DNA of 64,000 nucleotides from Apostichopus japonicus. Taxonomy: Eukaryota > Echinodermata > Holothuroidea > Aspidochirotida > Stichopodidae. The stretch spans positions 5,046,501 through 5,110,500 of the forward strand of contig NC_092569.1 of assembly GCF_037975245.1 (NCBI RefSeq), written 5' to 3'. Positions 1-22,141 of this stretch are shown here, in pieces; within the stretch, counting starts at the first letter, position 1; each line of letters opens with the position of its first letter. The translations under genes and the position numbers were made by a program. The notes under the pieces were generated by a model. It searched no databases, had not been told where the DNA came from, and saw only the letters and a program-made list of their open reading frames with translations.

Positions 1-277
1 GTGGAAAAAAAATAAATGAGGCTTTATATAAGCCTGAACCATATCGTATGTTGCGCAAGTCATTTAAAACAAGTTCCAACTTGAGACTTCGCGGGAATTT
101 CTTGTGCCAAGTTGGAACTGATTTCATCTGCGAAAACGGTCTATTATACTTTACTACATGCAAAAAAAGCACCTTTTGTAATATTTTAGGGGGTGCTTGA
201 TTGTAATGCTAACATGTCCCGATTTGTTAATTGATAATTGAAAATTTTAAATCATTAATTACTTTGTTTCACTATAG

Positions 278-8734
<8,457 letters not shown>

Positions 8735-8752
8735 CATCTCACTGCTTCGTTC

Positions 8753-9046
8753 ATTTCACTTGACTGATCCATGTATAGTAGCCTGTAATGGTCGATCTCT
8801 TTTACACATAAGTGTTACATCATTTTCATTCCCCATCGAGTTCCCCTGTATGATCCATCCATTAAATGCACCTCACTAATGTATCGAATACCCCTCATTT
8901 CACTTTACTGATCCATTTATAGTAGCCTGTAATGGTCGATCACTTTAACACATCAGTGTTATACATCATTTTCATTCCCCATCGAGTCCCCCTGATATAT
9001 GATCCATCCATTAATTGTACCTCACTAATGTATCGAAAACACCTCC
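8753..9046 (+). repeat. Tandem duplication, about 147-bp unit, two copies
   Basis: The segment beginning TTCACTTGACTGATCCAT is followed directly by a second copy beginning TTCACTTTACTGATCCAT. Both contain TTTTCATTCCCCATCGAGT and ATGATCCATCCATTAA at the same offsets. Confidence 0.85.
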
Positions 9047-9148
9047 CTTATACCACTTGTTATGCCTTCATTTCACTCCGATGTGCACATAGAGTAGACT
9101 ACCATATATCATGCATCTATGCCTGATTGATTACGTGATGTCCGACTT

Positions 9149-9230
9149 GTGTTACTATGAGTTATCTATGTGTTACTGTGAGTTATCTATGTGTTACTAT
9201 GAGTTATCTATGTGTTACTATGAATTACCT
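9149..9230 (+). repeat. 21-bp tandem repeat, nearly four units
   Basis: The unit GTGTTACTATGAGTTATCTA(T) repeats with one or two substitutions. Confidence 0.9.
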
Positions 9231-9641
9231 GATGATAAACAATGAGAATCTGTATTCACCATTTCCCTGTTAGCACCAACTGACATGATGCAGACATAGT
9301 TGGTAACTCCGAGTATAGTATCAAATCTACTTTGAAATTAAAAAATTTAGATGATAACAAGACAGCAAAACTGCAGTGTGGTTTCGATGATGCTACATGA
9401 AATAATCGTATATGAATGTGACACACTAGAATGTAGCGTATAGCCAGGATGAACAACATATTACTTTAAAGTAGTTCAGTAAAAAGCATTGAGATATGAC
9501 AAACAATATTCACATTGGCAGCTGATAACCGAAATGGACACTTTTCTTGTATTCAGTATACAGATTGATCTCTACCAAGACAACATGCTTCTTCTCAAGC
9601 CTATAGACAAATATTAGGCGGAGTGTATAGCCGGAGGGTAA

Positions 9642-9895
9642 GGCGGAGTGTATAGCCGAGTGGTTAACGCCGGCGTCTCCCAGTCATGAGATCCCCGGTT
9701 CGATTCCCCGCCGACAGCAATGTGTGTCGTCTGGCAAGGGTGTTGTTCAATAACAACTTCCTGACATGGACGTTAAATGGATGTGTGCCGAGAGATTGGC
9801 TTCGGTCAGCTTGCGAGTCTACAAGCCTCCATGGCTTCTTTCGCGAGTTCCTGCTTGCGGGAAGATCACATATACATACATACATATTATTTGGG
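9642..9895 (+). mobile_element. tRNA-derived SINE, copy 1
   Basis: The head contains a pol III A box (TAGCCGAGTGG, 9653-9663) and B box (GGTTCGATTCC, 9697-9707) at tRNA spacing. The body is unrelated to tRNA, and the end is a CATA-rich tail near 9870-9890. A related copy lies inverted at 51795-52036 and shares the TTCCTGCTTGC body motif. A second partial A-box head (GGCGGAGTGTATAGCC) lies immediately upstream at 9618. Confidence 0.75.
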
Positions 9896-10761
9896 GACCG
9901 TGACTCACAACACTATGATGCTGTTCAGGTCTCCATAGTACAGATTTACAACATCAATACTTTCTGTGAACAAAGGTTAGGCACTTAGGCAGAAACATGG
10001 TGCTACGTAATTGGACATTGGAAAATTTTGTTTCTGTGCAGTAAGAAATTTAAGCTTATTCTACCAAAAGTAAGTGTTGAACAAAGCAAAACATGTCGCA
10101 GAATCATAAATAAGCAGCTGGGCCTATTGTAGTGTCTCGAACGATTAAAAATAAAACATCTGCAAAAATACCTACGAAGATAGCTAATGCTTCTGTTACA
10201 TTACAGCTCCTCGATTACTAGGCATGTACTATACAGTAGCTAGGAGTGCGCGACTCCCAAGCATATGCAATATACCTCATTGCTACTTTGAACCGCTACT
10301 CAGTCGATTAGCGCGACTTCGTACATTTTCTCAATTATTAACCTTGTCTTTTAGCTGCAGATTGGTGCGCGAAAATATCGCTATTACTTCATTACACTGC
10401 CTATTTGAGGACTGCGGATGTGTTTTGTTCACTGTTTTACTCTTGTTGCTTTTATGGTGGCACTGTTGATTTCTTCAAGTTTGGATTTGTTGATTATTAT
10501 ATTATTTCTGATTTCGATGGGTCTAGGAGCCAGTGAGTGGGTTTGTTATTGAAATTAGGCTTGTGATCTTTAAGTGTGATGAATGCGTCCTTTCAGCGAT
10601 TGACCGCTCGATACGGTCTTCGAGTTTCAGTTTGCAGCGATTTCTTGCACACGCTTCTTTATTGACTGCTGTGACGTCGTAATCGCTCGCCTTTTTTCGT
10701 AGTCATTAGTTATGTTCTTCTAACAACCCGTTTGTATCATCATATAGTGGAAATACATAAT
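9896..10761 (+). other. Gene-free stretch
   Basis: I see no conserved coding sequence or repeat structure here. It ends at the TTAA MITE copy 2. Confidence 0.5.
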
Positions 10762-11119
10762 TTAAAGGCATTGAAGACTCGCCCCAAACTCCGCGTGCGG
10801 CCATCTGAAAAAGTTAACTTTCTGTCGCTTGCAAGTGACGTGTTGTTCGTGTCGCTACAAAATGCAGACAGTAATGGAACGTGATACCTTGGTATCTTTA
10901 GCTGGACCTGGGATGTCCATCGCTGTATTGTTTGTACACTGTGCTATGGGTATTGACCGCAGCTGTATGTACTGACTGTACACTAGTGTCTAATTACCGA
11001 CGGTAGCAAGCTGTGTGTGTATTTCGTGGGATCGATGGTGGTGTCTAACACTTCTGTTACACCTCATTCGAAACTAGGTCAGATAACCGGCATTTTGCGC
11101 GAGTCTTCACACCCTTTAA
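10762..11119 (+). mobile_element. TTAA-flanked MITE, copy 2
   Basis: About 358 bp, in the same orientation as copy 1, with the same TTAAAGGCATTGAAGACT start and CCTTTAA end. It is intergenic. Confidence 0.85.
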
Positions 11120-12251
11120 TATTCAGACCTATGTAGATGCCCTTCAATCTAAATAGACGATGTCGGTGTTTACAACCATTTAAGTTATCTTAACAAGTGA
11201 GTCGTCGACCGTTTAATCCCAACACAGAAACGTTTGTGCCCGACAAATAATAATATAACGGTTTGTTCCATTTGTAAAACGTATAGATGCCATGCCATAT
11301 TTGATCGCTTCCTGCGGGATTTATGATAGGTCAAATTAACAGATTATAGTGTAAAAGAACTCAACTCTTTCCTTAAATGCGTGAATATATATATATTGCG
11401 CCACCAGCTTCAGGTTCCAACTAAGTAGTTGTTATTAAGCGATAACTTCCTGTTCAACACAACCTTCATGTTTTACTGTGGACGAGGGTGCTATAGAACG
11501 ACAGCAAGGTAATTGGATCATTGATGCGAGACACTTGCTCAACAATAAAACTATCATCTCTGAAATGTACAGACTTTCGGGGTGCTTTATATAAATCGAT
11601 AAGTTATCGATACACGGTCTTAAAGGGGGTATTTGAAAGGAATTCTCAAGAAGATCGAGGGACTAAATTCTTGGTACGTATACAGGATTAGTTTAGAACT
11701 AACTTAAAGCTAAACTTTAACATACATAGCACAAGAAAAAGGGGGATTGAGGTGCATCATTTTGATGATCAAGTGTGCACCGTTGGATGCTGTTATATCT
11801 AAGTGTTTTTCATGTTGAGGTTGCTCTGTCTCCATACAAACATGATTTCGAAGATGCAAAGCTTTCCTGAAATGTGACATGACGAAAGTTGTAGTTTGTT
11901 GCCGAGGGGCTGAGACTTTTTCTGCTGTGAAGTAAAGTGACCAGGTCCTCTGATACTGGTAACACCAAGGGGAAGTCTATCAAGAGTGCTTACATCAACT
12001 TGACATACCGTACGTAACAAATTTTTAGTACCGATAGGTCCTCATTCAGGCAATGATGGTCCCCGTAGCTCGGTCCATCTCTGCTTGTGTAGGCATTTGT
12101 CTGTTAAGCTGAAAGGAGGGAAAGCATGATAGAAACACTCCGCACTGATGGCTATTACCATAGCGGTTGCATTAGGACCCAAAGAAACGTACCTTTGTAC
12201 GTGAGTATTGATGAGTCTTGATGTCAATTTGTGGTTTTCTCTATAGACAGT

Positions 12252-12255
<4 letters not shown>
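11120..12255 (+). other. Gene-free stretch
   Basis: Only short open frames without family motifs are present. No repeat structure was recognised. Confidence 0.5.
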
Positions 12256-12294
<39 letters not shown>

Positions 12295-12298
<4 letters not shown>

Positions 12299-12440
12299 AT
12301 ACTAGTTGAGACTAGTGGAACACTAGTAGTTGTGACTCGGAGCTTCACGCGTCAACAAGTTGTCTCACGATCGCTATAACGCGTGAAACTCCGTGTTACA
12401 ACTACTAGTGTTCCACTAGTCAACAAGTTGTCTCAACATA
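12295..12440 (+). repeat. Long imperfect inverted repeat (hairpin), possible MITE
   Basis: A 42-bp arm at 12311-12352, starting ACTAGTGGAACACTAGTAG, pairs with 12379-12420 with about four mismatches. Weaker pairing extends outward on both sides. CAACAAGTTGTCTCA occurs twice, inside the loop and outside the right arm. A TA microsatellite (12256-12294) abuts the left end. Confidence 0.85.
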
Positions 12441-12894
12441 TATTCCGCTCTGTCCACTGGCACTCTGCGCCAAGATAGACGCCAACCAACCAACTCTCTC
12501 TCTCTCTATATATATATATATGTATATGTGTGTGTGTACTTCTAAGCGGATTCGACTCTTAGCTATGTTAGCTTTACCCGGTATATGAGCAGCAGAGATC
12601 TACATACTGTTGTCGATGGAACAAAACCAAATGTTTCGCTTTCCGACTTAAAACCACTGACCCATTCGCTTCAAGTTGTGTGTTTTAAAGCTTTAAGTCC
12701 GACTATCTCAAGAGACCTGTACAGAATAACGGTCCATATCAGTCCACGCTAGGAAAGTTGGACACTAAAATGCTAATCCCTTCAGCTAAAAAAAAACCGA
12801 ACGAATTTTCACACAGGCAAGATCCATTATATCAAGGATTGTATAGTGTTAGTCTTTATTTTATTTTCATCATCAGCTTAAAGCCCCCCTCCAC

Positions 12895-13060
12895 CCCAGA
12901 ACCTTATGGCAATCTGCATTACTAGGACCGTACTGCAACCTGTGCATTATCAGGAACTTAATGCAACCTGCATTATCAGGACCTGACTACCTTACTGCAA
13001 CCTGGCAATATCGGGGCCTTACTATGACCTTCATTATCAGGCCCTTATTACACTTTGGCT
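12895..13060 (+). repeat. Degenerate minisatellite around GCAACCTGCATTATCAGGACC
   Basis: Five or so diverged copies of a roughly 33-bp unit (GCAACCTG...ATTATCAGG) follow each other. No coding signal. Confidence 0.6.
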
Positions 13061-14656
13061 GCACTTCATTACTGCGATTCACTTGAATTGTCTCGAGAAT
13101 GGCGTGTTTTTTTTTAAATAAATTGAGAAATGTCGGTGGTTATAGCCGCACGGCGGGGGCAATTCGGACAGGGGTAAGATTAGCCAAACTCTCAGTATAT
13201 CAATCAGCTCTTCGGAATTGTCAAGTTCTTCGTGAGCCATATTGGACTAGATCACGTGCAGTTATGCCACTCATTTAATGATAATTAAACTGTGACTTAT
13301 TGCATCATTGTGTCTATAAAAGCAAGTATGCCTGCACGCATATATGCCTTCATGCTTTTTTATTCCAGTATATAGGCAACATAAATTATAATACAATTGT
13401 ACTGTCCAAGTCTTTCGTAGACCTGTATGACGAAGTCTGCAGCAATTTATGCCTGCCCTCCACACTGCAGTGTATTAAAGTGAAAAACGTGATTCTGCTT
13501 CTATAGTTTTACTTGCTAATTAATTAAGTTATACATTGAATGACTTGTATATTAAGTAACTGCTACATTTAATAACAAGTCTGAAAAAAAGCAAAAAGCA
13601 TTGCAATTCATAAATGATCCAAGACAAATATGCCACTGTAAAGGTAATGCTATAAAATACATGACAAGTACCACATTAAACTATACCAAACTAAACAGGA
13701 GAGGCAGGGAGCAGCAGCCTATTCAGTTACTGATGTGAATAGAGAGGATAAACGGCCGAATGCTCTTCCTAATTTGGCGAGCAACACAACGAGGCTTCTA
13801 CTGCATCAATCTCTCACGTATAGTCCTGGAATGCGGACTATTCATGTGACGACAATAAAGCCGGATACACATTCGTCATATTCTCATATCATAGGTCATG
13901 TTCGAGACCTTACAATACATTAAAGGATGACCTTAGGCAAACCTTTTGTCTCGATATTCATTGTATTACTAATATCAACAGGCGCGTATCCAGGATTTTC
14001 TAACCCGGGGGGCGCGAATTACTATCTAAGCGGAGCGCCACCATCGGTTGGCGCGGAGCGTACAAGAAAATTTCTGGTTTATGATACCCCCCAGATCACC
14101 GGAAATGGCAATTCTCTGGCTTGAAAATGACCAACCAGATGTACACTTTTGCCTGAGAACCAAGTATTTCCCAAAAGTTTTTTTTTCCATCCATAACCTT
14201 TTTGAAGATTGTCATCAGTCACACATCATGTTCGACCTCATTGCATGTCCTATGGATCATTGCTTTTGTAGGTGATTCTACGTCACGGCCCACAATATCC
14301 GAAAGCCCCACTTTTCAAGGTTTTAAGCCCATTATTTGTTGAGAATTTGAAAATTCACATTTCTCGTGAATAAAAATCACTTCAAAACATACCCATAATG
14401 TTGCACAAAATTCTATCTATGGACAAGCAATATAGAAAACTCCTTGAACCCCTAATAGACAGGTCAAAATTGCACGAGTAGAGGAAAGTATGATGAAGAA
14501 TGTTGGTGAGGAAATTTTCGAAAATTCCGACACAGTTAATTTATTGGTGTAGAAATATTGCAACCTCTTATAACGGCTATTATAAAACTTGGTTGAAGGA
14601 AATGACAAATAGCAGATATTTCCGATATCTGGTATATCGAAACCGAACACTACACA

Positions 14657-15113
14657 CATAGGCGTAGGTCCCGTAGGAGGCGGGGCTGCAGCCCACGGGC
14701 CCCCCCCCTTCCCGCAACCAAATTTTCCCCATTTTTTTCGGGCACCTACTGAAAGAAAAATAAATAGCAATGAATAGCTTAAAAATGATCTCCTTGGTAA
14801 TTAACATAATTTAAAAAAAGTTCTAAGCTTGGCCGACATTACTACTGTAAAAGAGAGTTTTGACATAAATGGATCTGTATGGTTTTTCTCCATCTACATA
14901 AGACATTTGGTTGTTTACATTAGCATTCGGCGGTATACTGTGCAACTTTCACGGATCTTAAGGCACACGATGCCATGCAATGTAATGACCGATGCTTGCT
15001 TATATGATATTGACATCGATATGTTGAACGCGCGCACCGCGCGCGAAAAATTTTGGCTTTTTTCTCGGGCAAGTCGTTACAGCCCCAAATCCAATTTGGC
15101 TCCTACGCCTTTG
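14657..15113 (+). mobile_element. hAT-like MITE, family B copy 1
   Basis: The ends CATAGGCGTAGG and CCTACGCCTTTG are inverted repeats. They are flanked on both sides by the 8-bp duplication ACTACACA (14649-14656 and 15114-15121). The inside is non-coding. CA termini plus an 8-bp duplication fit the hAT superfamily. Confidence 0.8.
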
Positions 15114-15213
15114 ACTACACACATAGACAGTTTTTGAGGCTGTTCATCGTGGAACATGCATTTCAATGCTCACTGATATGATGCTAATCTGCTCTTTGCT
15201 TTACAAATTCGAA

Positions 15214-15463
15214 CAGGCGTGTAGCGAGTAATTGCCAAGGGAGGGGCGAAGCCTGTAGGCAAACTATCTAAGCAAAGCGCCACCATGAGTTGGCGCGAAG
15301 CGTACAAGAAAAATTTTGGCCGAAAATGCCTCCCAGATCGCTGGAAATGACACTTCCCAGGCCTTGTAAGTTGCATCTAAGCATTGTCTATTTTGAAATT
15401 ACTAGCGATGTCGTAAAGAAAATTTGCTCGGGGGGGGGGGCGGTCGCCCCCTTCCCGAAATGC
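15214..15463 (+). mobile_element. GCGTAGCC-family element, copy D2 (right end unclear)
   Basis: It starts CAGGCGTGTAGC and contains the hairpin module GCGCCACCATGAGTTGGCGC. It then matches the body of copy D1 in inverse orientation, up to a G-rich tract. No right terminus could be fixed. Confidence 0.55.
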
Positions 15464-15945
15464 GTCACGTTCCCCGACGACTCGGTCGAGTTCAAGACCA
15501 GCCACAGTTGGTTCCATATAGCACAACAATTGTTAAGGCGTCCATACACACACACGCGTTATGATAGACCATATATAGTATTTATATAGATACATTAGTG
15601 AGAGAGAAAAAATGGAAACGTCAAAAATGGAGTTGTCGGTGTAAGGGGTAGGGTGAGGCGCACACCCCCTCCGTAATCCTTGATCTGTCACTGGCTACCC
15701 TGTGTATATAATTGGGATTAGCGCTTTAACTATGACCGTTCCTCTTTCTCTTCCCGAGGTCTTGGCTATCTTCTACTCCCTCCTTTTCTCCTTTTTCTCT
15801 CTTTTTTCTTTTTCTCTTCCCTTCCTTCCTCTCCTCCTTTTCTTTTTCCCCCTCCTTTTCCCTTTTTTCTTCTCTCCTTTTCTCTCCTATTTTCCTTACC
15901 CGGGGGGCGCGCGCCCCCAACGCCCCCCCCTGGATACGCACCTGA

Positions 15946-18900
15946 TCAAGTATGTTTTTCACCTTCACTGTATACATTACGTCAGATTCATGGAGAAAAC
16001 TGCTCACTGTTACATCTTCGAAACCGCAATGCATTTTTGCATTCCGGTTTCTCCATGCCGCTTGGTCTGAGTTCCCGGCCAACTATTTGAAGCGAGGACA
16101 GTAAGATAAAACCTTTGATATCTGCACCGAGCCGGGAACTAGAAATAGGGAGCCCGGGTAATCATGTTTTTGCTGTATTTTGAACAGGGGCGTCCACATG
16201 GGAGATAAGATGTTAAGTCGTCACTTTTGAGGAATTATCGTAAATGAAGGTTGATTAACATGCAAACTGGTGCTACATTTTACAACTTTTGAAAAAATGT
16301 TGAAGAATTTTTGACGGGTTAAGGGTATTATGCATATACATGTTATATAATTATATATGTACTACACACTAGGATATATTTTTTGTAAGATTGTGTCTGC
16401 CAGTGGGGGGACGGTAGGTGCGAGTCGGGGTACTAAGTCAACGTATAACTAATTGATGTAAATTAGTCTAAGAAGTTTGAATTTACGTTTGTAGTATACC
16501 TTTACCTTCCAAAGTAATATTAAGTTCACGATGGTCAACTTCACTGATTAACTTTAGGAACGGTTTGACCCTTTTGTCGCCCCAATTTCGGTTCTTAATT
16601 TGTCTATTTAATGTTTGGTAATGGTAGAGGAGGGGGAGGAGAAAGAGGAGGAGGAGGAGGAGGAGGAGGAGGAGGAGAAACCACACAAAGGCTTATCAAA
16701 GCAAATAGTTGATGTATAGACGATTTTAGGCTTTATCAGTTCAAGACTACAGGGGAAGTGGGCTTTCGTAATCAGTTGTACAGTATACGAGATGGAACTT
16801 GTTGAAAACGTTTACAAACATATTTATCGAATGCTTACTTTCGGTCAGGGTAGTTTTATGCTGAATTTAGAATCGCTTGTTGTGCAGAAAGTTTTGGTCA
16901 GTATAGGCCTATAGGCAACGTGATAGGCTATGGGTATTATTTATTAACCGACTGAATATCCGAATGCTATTATTATTATTAATGTTATTAACATTTTGCC
17001 AGTATCTTAAGAGTCAACTATAGGCCTAGATGCCATTCGTTTGACATCCGCTTTTATGCCTACGCCAAAACAGCCGAAGAGATAAGTAACAAGGATATGG
17101 GTGTAACTGAAGTGTAAAACAATCTTATCTCTAATTGTGTACATAAACTGATATTGATATATATAGGTTGGATGGAAGGGCAAATATTATACAAGATGTG
17201 GTATGTAAGTTGGCGTATAGTAAAACGATACTCAAGAAAAGAAACATTAGCTGGTGTTTCGAATTTCGAATTAGTGGTGATAATGAGAGCGCTGTTGTTT
17301 CTCGGAATAACCAGATTGCCTTTCCGTATACGTGCCAAACAATCCGTTCACATTTACGGACCTGAAGGTCACTACGCGGTTCACCATCGATGAGACGTGA
17401 TTCCTGGTGCTGCTTGGATATATTTATATCGTTGTGTCACGTGCCCGTCCGGCATTACTGCCAAAGGAGTAAGCAGGGCAGCCTGTAGAAGTAGTTACCG
17501 ATAGGATATCTGTACGAGATAACAAACCTATATCTGACTTGCTGTAGTAATATTATTCGAACAACTGGCGTTATATACTGAGCAGTATCTATAGGAAGAC
17601 GATCCATGAGGGAATAGTTACCGTGGAAACCAACTCAAGTTCCAACGGATCACCTCATCACCAGTACCCTCTCCAACGCGTTAGCATACGTAAGAAGTCT
17701 TATTGTTATTATACGATAAGGTGAAGTTGCTACTGAACGTATAGGCAGATTCCTGGTTTAGGATGCAGGAGTGGATGCTCTTACTTCTAAGCTTAATTTT
17801 TTTAAGGTGTAACAGAATTTATTATGCTGTAATTTGCATGAAGTAATAGTGATCTTTCTCATTTTAGAGTTTAAGCCTACAGTTAGCGAACTCCATACTA
17901 TAGGTGAACGTATAGTAAATGAACAATAAAAGCACGCATACGTACGTACGTCTTTCACTGGAGACTACTGCACATCTACAAGCTCCGTAACATGCAGTTA
18001 GTCACACCACAGAGTTGTCAGAGACCACCCGAGCCACCAGGAGTTTGTCATACTATCCAGGGGTGGTGAGAGGAGGGGAGGAGAAGGGCTGAACGTAGCG
18101 GTAGTTTTGTTACATATAGATGTAACAAAAATTAGTTGTCCCAAAAGTAGATTTCACTTTTAGAAAAGATTTGAATTTTCGAGACGGCACCTTGGTTTCC
18201 TCTGTGAACAAGAAACTAAGAGTGTCATGTCCATGTTATCACATTTTGAAGTTGAAGATTCACATACTATAGTATATGCGAGGGGGAGGGGGGGGGGGGT
18301 GCTGGACCAGATAAATTAAGGGGCCTCACTAGCTGTAAGGCAAGAAATGCATGCGTTAATTGTACATGTTTAAATTTTAATCCAGGAGCACAGTTAATAA
18401 TAGTTGTGTATGTGTAATATAGGCTATACGGCGGCTGTGCCAGGGAAGTGGGTGCATGTTACACCATGTAGGACTAATTATAATATCGAAAGGCAACAGA
18501 AAAAATACTTATTTTATCATATTCTCTGAAATATTTCAAATCTCACGTAGTCCTGGGTGTGGGCCTCCACAATGTCTGATCAAAATAAATTCAGCTCCAG
18601 GGAAATGGTGAAGGAAACTTTTGGCACCTTTTATTGGTAGTAGCCTGATGACTGATGACCACCATTAAATGTTCGATGTGATCGCCTATGTTGCATAACG
18701 ATACTATGGTACGTAGGCTTACACAGTATTATGTAAGCTGATGAATCGCTATATGATCTAAACCAAACTTTGCCTATAGGCCTAATTTTGCGATCCCATG
18801 CACATAATGACAATAACCCTCAGATCTGATTTGTCATTTCAAAATATGCTAGAATATATCTAGATAGAACTTCAAAGAAAGTGTTTTACGCGTATAGTAT

Positions 18901-18994
18901 ATGGTCTAATTGAGGTACTAGTTTCAATGTAATAACTGGACGCCTGCAAAAGTTAGCAACCCAGTAACACACATTCTTATCTTACATAACATGC

Positions 18995-19077
<83 letters not shown>

Positions 19078-19646
19078 ACATCGACATGCCAGGCTATACA
19101 GTTACTCAACGGTGTTTGTTTGGACTGATACGATACAGAGCAACTTGCTTTAATAGGGTACAACGTACACTATATATAAGTTAACAGTTAACACAGACAT
19201 TGTCACAAGTATAGAGGTCACTACGATAACTAATGAAACACTGCGCTGAATGTATGCTTTAGGCCTTCTTGATATCTGGGCTTCTATTCACAGTTGTGTT
19301 TCGTTTGTTCCGTTGTTTATTTTTGACTTTTTAATAGTTAGGCCTATACCTCACAAATCTACTGCCGGTCAATTAACCCATATATTGCGTGATGAATAAC
19401 ATAGCTACAAATAGACACGTGGTTATACCAAAACTGTGACGTATCAGTGGTGTGCAGGGTTTTTGAATGGTGGTGGGAGGGTACAGAGTTTGAAATCCTC
19501 TCCCCCTCCCCTCCCCACCGCCCCGACGGACAAAGCTAGAGAAGTGAAGCTTCATGAAAGAGCCAGAGGCGGAGAGATGATTTTATAAAAATAAAAAAGA
19601 AGCTGCATGGCGCGTGGTCCTGGGATTGGTGAAGCAGACTATCATG
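15946..19646 (+). other. Gene-free stretch with microsatellites
   Basis: It holds a GGA-rich tract (16629-16678), poly-G near 18285, a TA microsatellite (18996-19075) and otherwise unstructured AT-rich sequence. No exon with family similarity was recognised. Confidence 0.5.
18996..19075 (+). repeat. (TA)n microsatellite
   Basis: About 80 bp of uninterrupted TA dinucleotide. Confidence 0.97.
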
Positions 19647-20576
19647 TATGAAACGCCAAAAGGGCAATGTATTATGTTGTTTACTTCTATGCTGTCTGTT
19701 ATCATGCTGTTGTCTCCTTCAATGTTCTTGTCTCCTTCAATGTTCTTGTCATCTTGTTTACCTTCAATGTTGTTGTCTCCTTCAATGTTGTTGTCTACTT
19801 TGATGCTGTTGTCTAAGTAACAGACATAGGCGTACGGGACCGTTTCAGTTTGGGGGGCAGAAATTTTTGTGCCCGAAAGTTCCCGTGACACTATCTAAGC
19901 GGAGCGCCACCATCGGTTGGCGCGTAGCGTACAAGAACATTTTTGGCAAAAAATGCCTCTCAGATTGCCGGAAACGGCACTCCTGAGGCCTTGCAAGTTG
20001 CATCTAAACATTCTTAATTTTATAATCTCACGTTTTAGAAATTTTCACTTCCCCAAAAATTTGGTAAATTAGAAGAAGAAAAAATGGTGACATCACTTTG
20101 AAGGGGAAAAATAGGACAGTATATTTTTTAAGCTCCTATTTAGTTACCGTATTTATTATTTTAACACAGTACTCAGCTACCTCCAGAAAAACATACATTG
20201 TTCAACGACATCTAGGCGGGATAATGTCGCTGTGTCAGGTGAGACTGCGATTTGTCTCACAAAAAAGTATAAAATATAACAAAAAATATGATAAACCTGT
20301 AGTTCTAGGCTTGTAGGGACTCCACCCCCCCCCTTACCATCCATGAAAAAGAAAATGTTTCTTCAATATACACTCATGTCGGAGATGTCCAGGTATACAG
20401 TTGACTAGTTAAAAAAAATGATCGTATAAAAAGCGTGGTAGCCCACATGAGCTGCGCTTACGGTGGTGTTACACGGAAATATTCGGGCATCATGATGCTA
20501 AATAAAGAAAACATGGAATTGTCGGGCAAAAATTTGAAAAAGATTCGGGCAAGCTACTGCATACAGTATTTATATG

Positions 20577-20719
<143 letters not shown>

Positions 20720-20734
20720 CTATTCCCTCCTTGC

Positions 20735-22141
20735 CGACCTATTATTTCAGGAATTGGTACGCTAACTGAACATCTTTCAGGATATATGGACTCCGTACTC
20801 AACCCTTTATTAACCCATATTCCTTCTTATATACAGGACACTACGCATTTTTTGAGAATTCTTAACACTATTCAGGCGTTACCAATTAATTCCTTACTCG
20901 TTACTATGGATGTATCCTCTTTGTACACTAATATCCCTCATGACGAGGGAATTATCGCTTGTCAAAATTTTCTTCGTGAGCATGCCACCAACCCCACTTT
21001 AGGTGATGATCTTGGTCCCATTTTACGTTTCATATTAAGTAATAATTATTTCTCTTTTAACGGGAAATATTATCTACAAATCAATGGTACCGCTATGGGC
21101 ACTAAGATGGCACCTTGTTACGCCAACATATTTATGCACGAATTAGAACAGGAAATGCTATCCACTTCTCCTCTTAAGCCATCACATTATTATAGATATA
21201 TTGACGATATATTTTTTGTCTGGCCACATGGTGAAGAATCTCTTAAGTCTTTCTTTGATCATGTTAATTCTTTTCATGACAGCATTAAATTTTCTGTCGA
21301 AGTTTCCAAACATCAAATTTCATTCCTAGATGTTCTGGTCAAGTTGGATGGCAATTCCTTAACCACTTCGGTCTATTATAAGCCCACTGATATTCATATG
21401 TATTTACACTCTAATAGTTTTCACCCACATAATCTCAAGAGTTCTATTGTTTACAGCCAATGCCTTAGACTTAAACGCATTTGCTCCAACCCATGTGATT
21501 TTAAACACCAGGTATCCATATTAACTGGTTATTTCTTGAACGTAGGATACCCCCTTCACTTAATTAGACAGGGTATTTCCAGGGCCGACAAGTTGAGCCG
21601 TGAGGACTTATTAAAATACAAGTCTAAAAGTCCCAACACACGCATTCCGTTCGTTACCAGTTACAACCCCCTCATCAAATCTTTCATTCGCTCCATCAAA
21701 CAGGAATTTGCTGTATTTCAAGACGATCAGTCTGTAGGAGAATCGTTTAAGGTACCCCCCATGCTAGCATTTCGTCAACCCCCCAACCTTAAATTTCTTC
21801 TCACTTCCTCCAGACTCCCCCGCTCAGTTTCCACCTCCGCAGGCAATTTTCCTTGCGGTAAACCTAGATGCCAAATATGCCCCCATATTACCCCAGGCAC
21901 CGTGGTCAAGATTCCCAATGTTGACTTTAGTCTTAGACCCCCTTCCCTCTCTTGTGATTCTATTAATGTTATTTACATTTTCTATTGTGTACTTTGCAAA
22001 GAGGGCAACAATTATGTAGGTGAAACAGGCTCCCGATTCCGCTTACGTTTTAATAATCACAAAAAATCTATTCGTGATAATTTTGCAGGATTCCCAGTGT
22101 CCGAACATTTCAATCTTCATGGTCATTCTCTAAAAACCTAA
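20735..22141 (+). pseudogene. Penelope-like reverse transcriptase with GIY-YIG domain, truncated
   Basis: The frame opens with [17 protein letters not shown] before the ATG at 20786. RT landmarks in order are VTMDVSSLYTNIPH (motif A), GTAMGTKMAPCYAN (motif B) and YRYIDDIFF (catalytic YIDD). FLDVLVKLDG and a YYKPTD motif typical of Penelope elements follow. The C-terminal part has NVIYIFYC and NNYVGETG of the GIY-YIG nuclease. The frame stops at 22141 in HGHSLKT. Matching downstream sequence, ending NNYQFYKHM before a stop near 22289, continues in the next frame. A 1-nt indel in an A-run is the simplest cause. The copy is therefore dead, lacking its N-terminus and interrupted near its C-terminus. 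Confidence 0.9.

Larger units (their letters stand above)
13979..15945 (+). mobile_element. hAT-like GCGTAGCC element, copy D3, with nested insertions
   Basis: The left end CAGGCGCGTATCCAGG and the right end CCTGGATACGCACCTG are inverted repeats. ATCAA lies directly outside both ends, a possible 5-bp target duplication. The left part has the GGAGCGCCACC...TTGGCGC hairpin module. Two other elements lie within (14657-15113 and from 15214), as does a pyrimidine-rich tract (15740-15900). Treating the whole interval as one interrupted element is inference. Confidence 0.5.

Noticed and set aside
9642-9715. Possible tRNA gene
   Set aside because: A and B boxes are present, but the acceptor stem does not close and a SINE body with a CATA tail follows.
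15702-16082. Open frames rich in Leu/Phe or Lys/Glu on opposite strands
   Set aside because: They are read from a pyrimidine-rich tract and the end of a transposon.
19446-19530. GC-rich patch as a promoter
   Set aside because: Composition resembles the G/C-rich cores of the local transposons, and no gene starts nearby.
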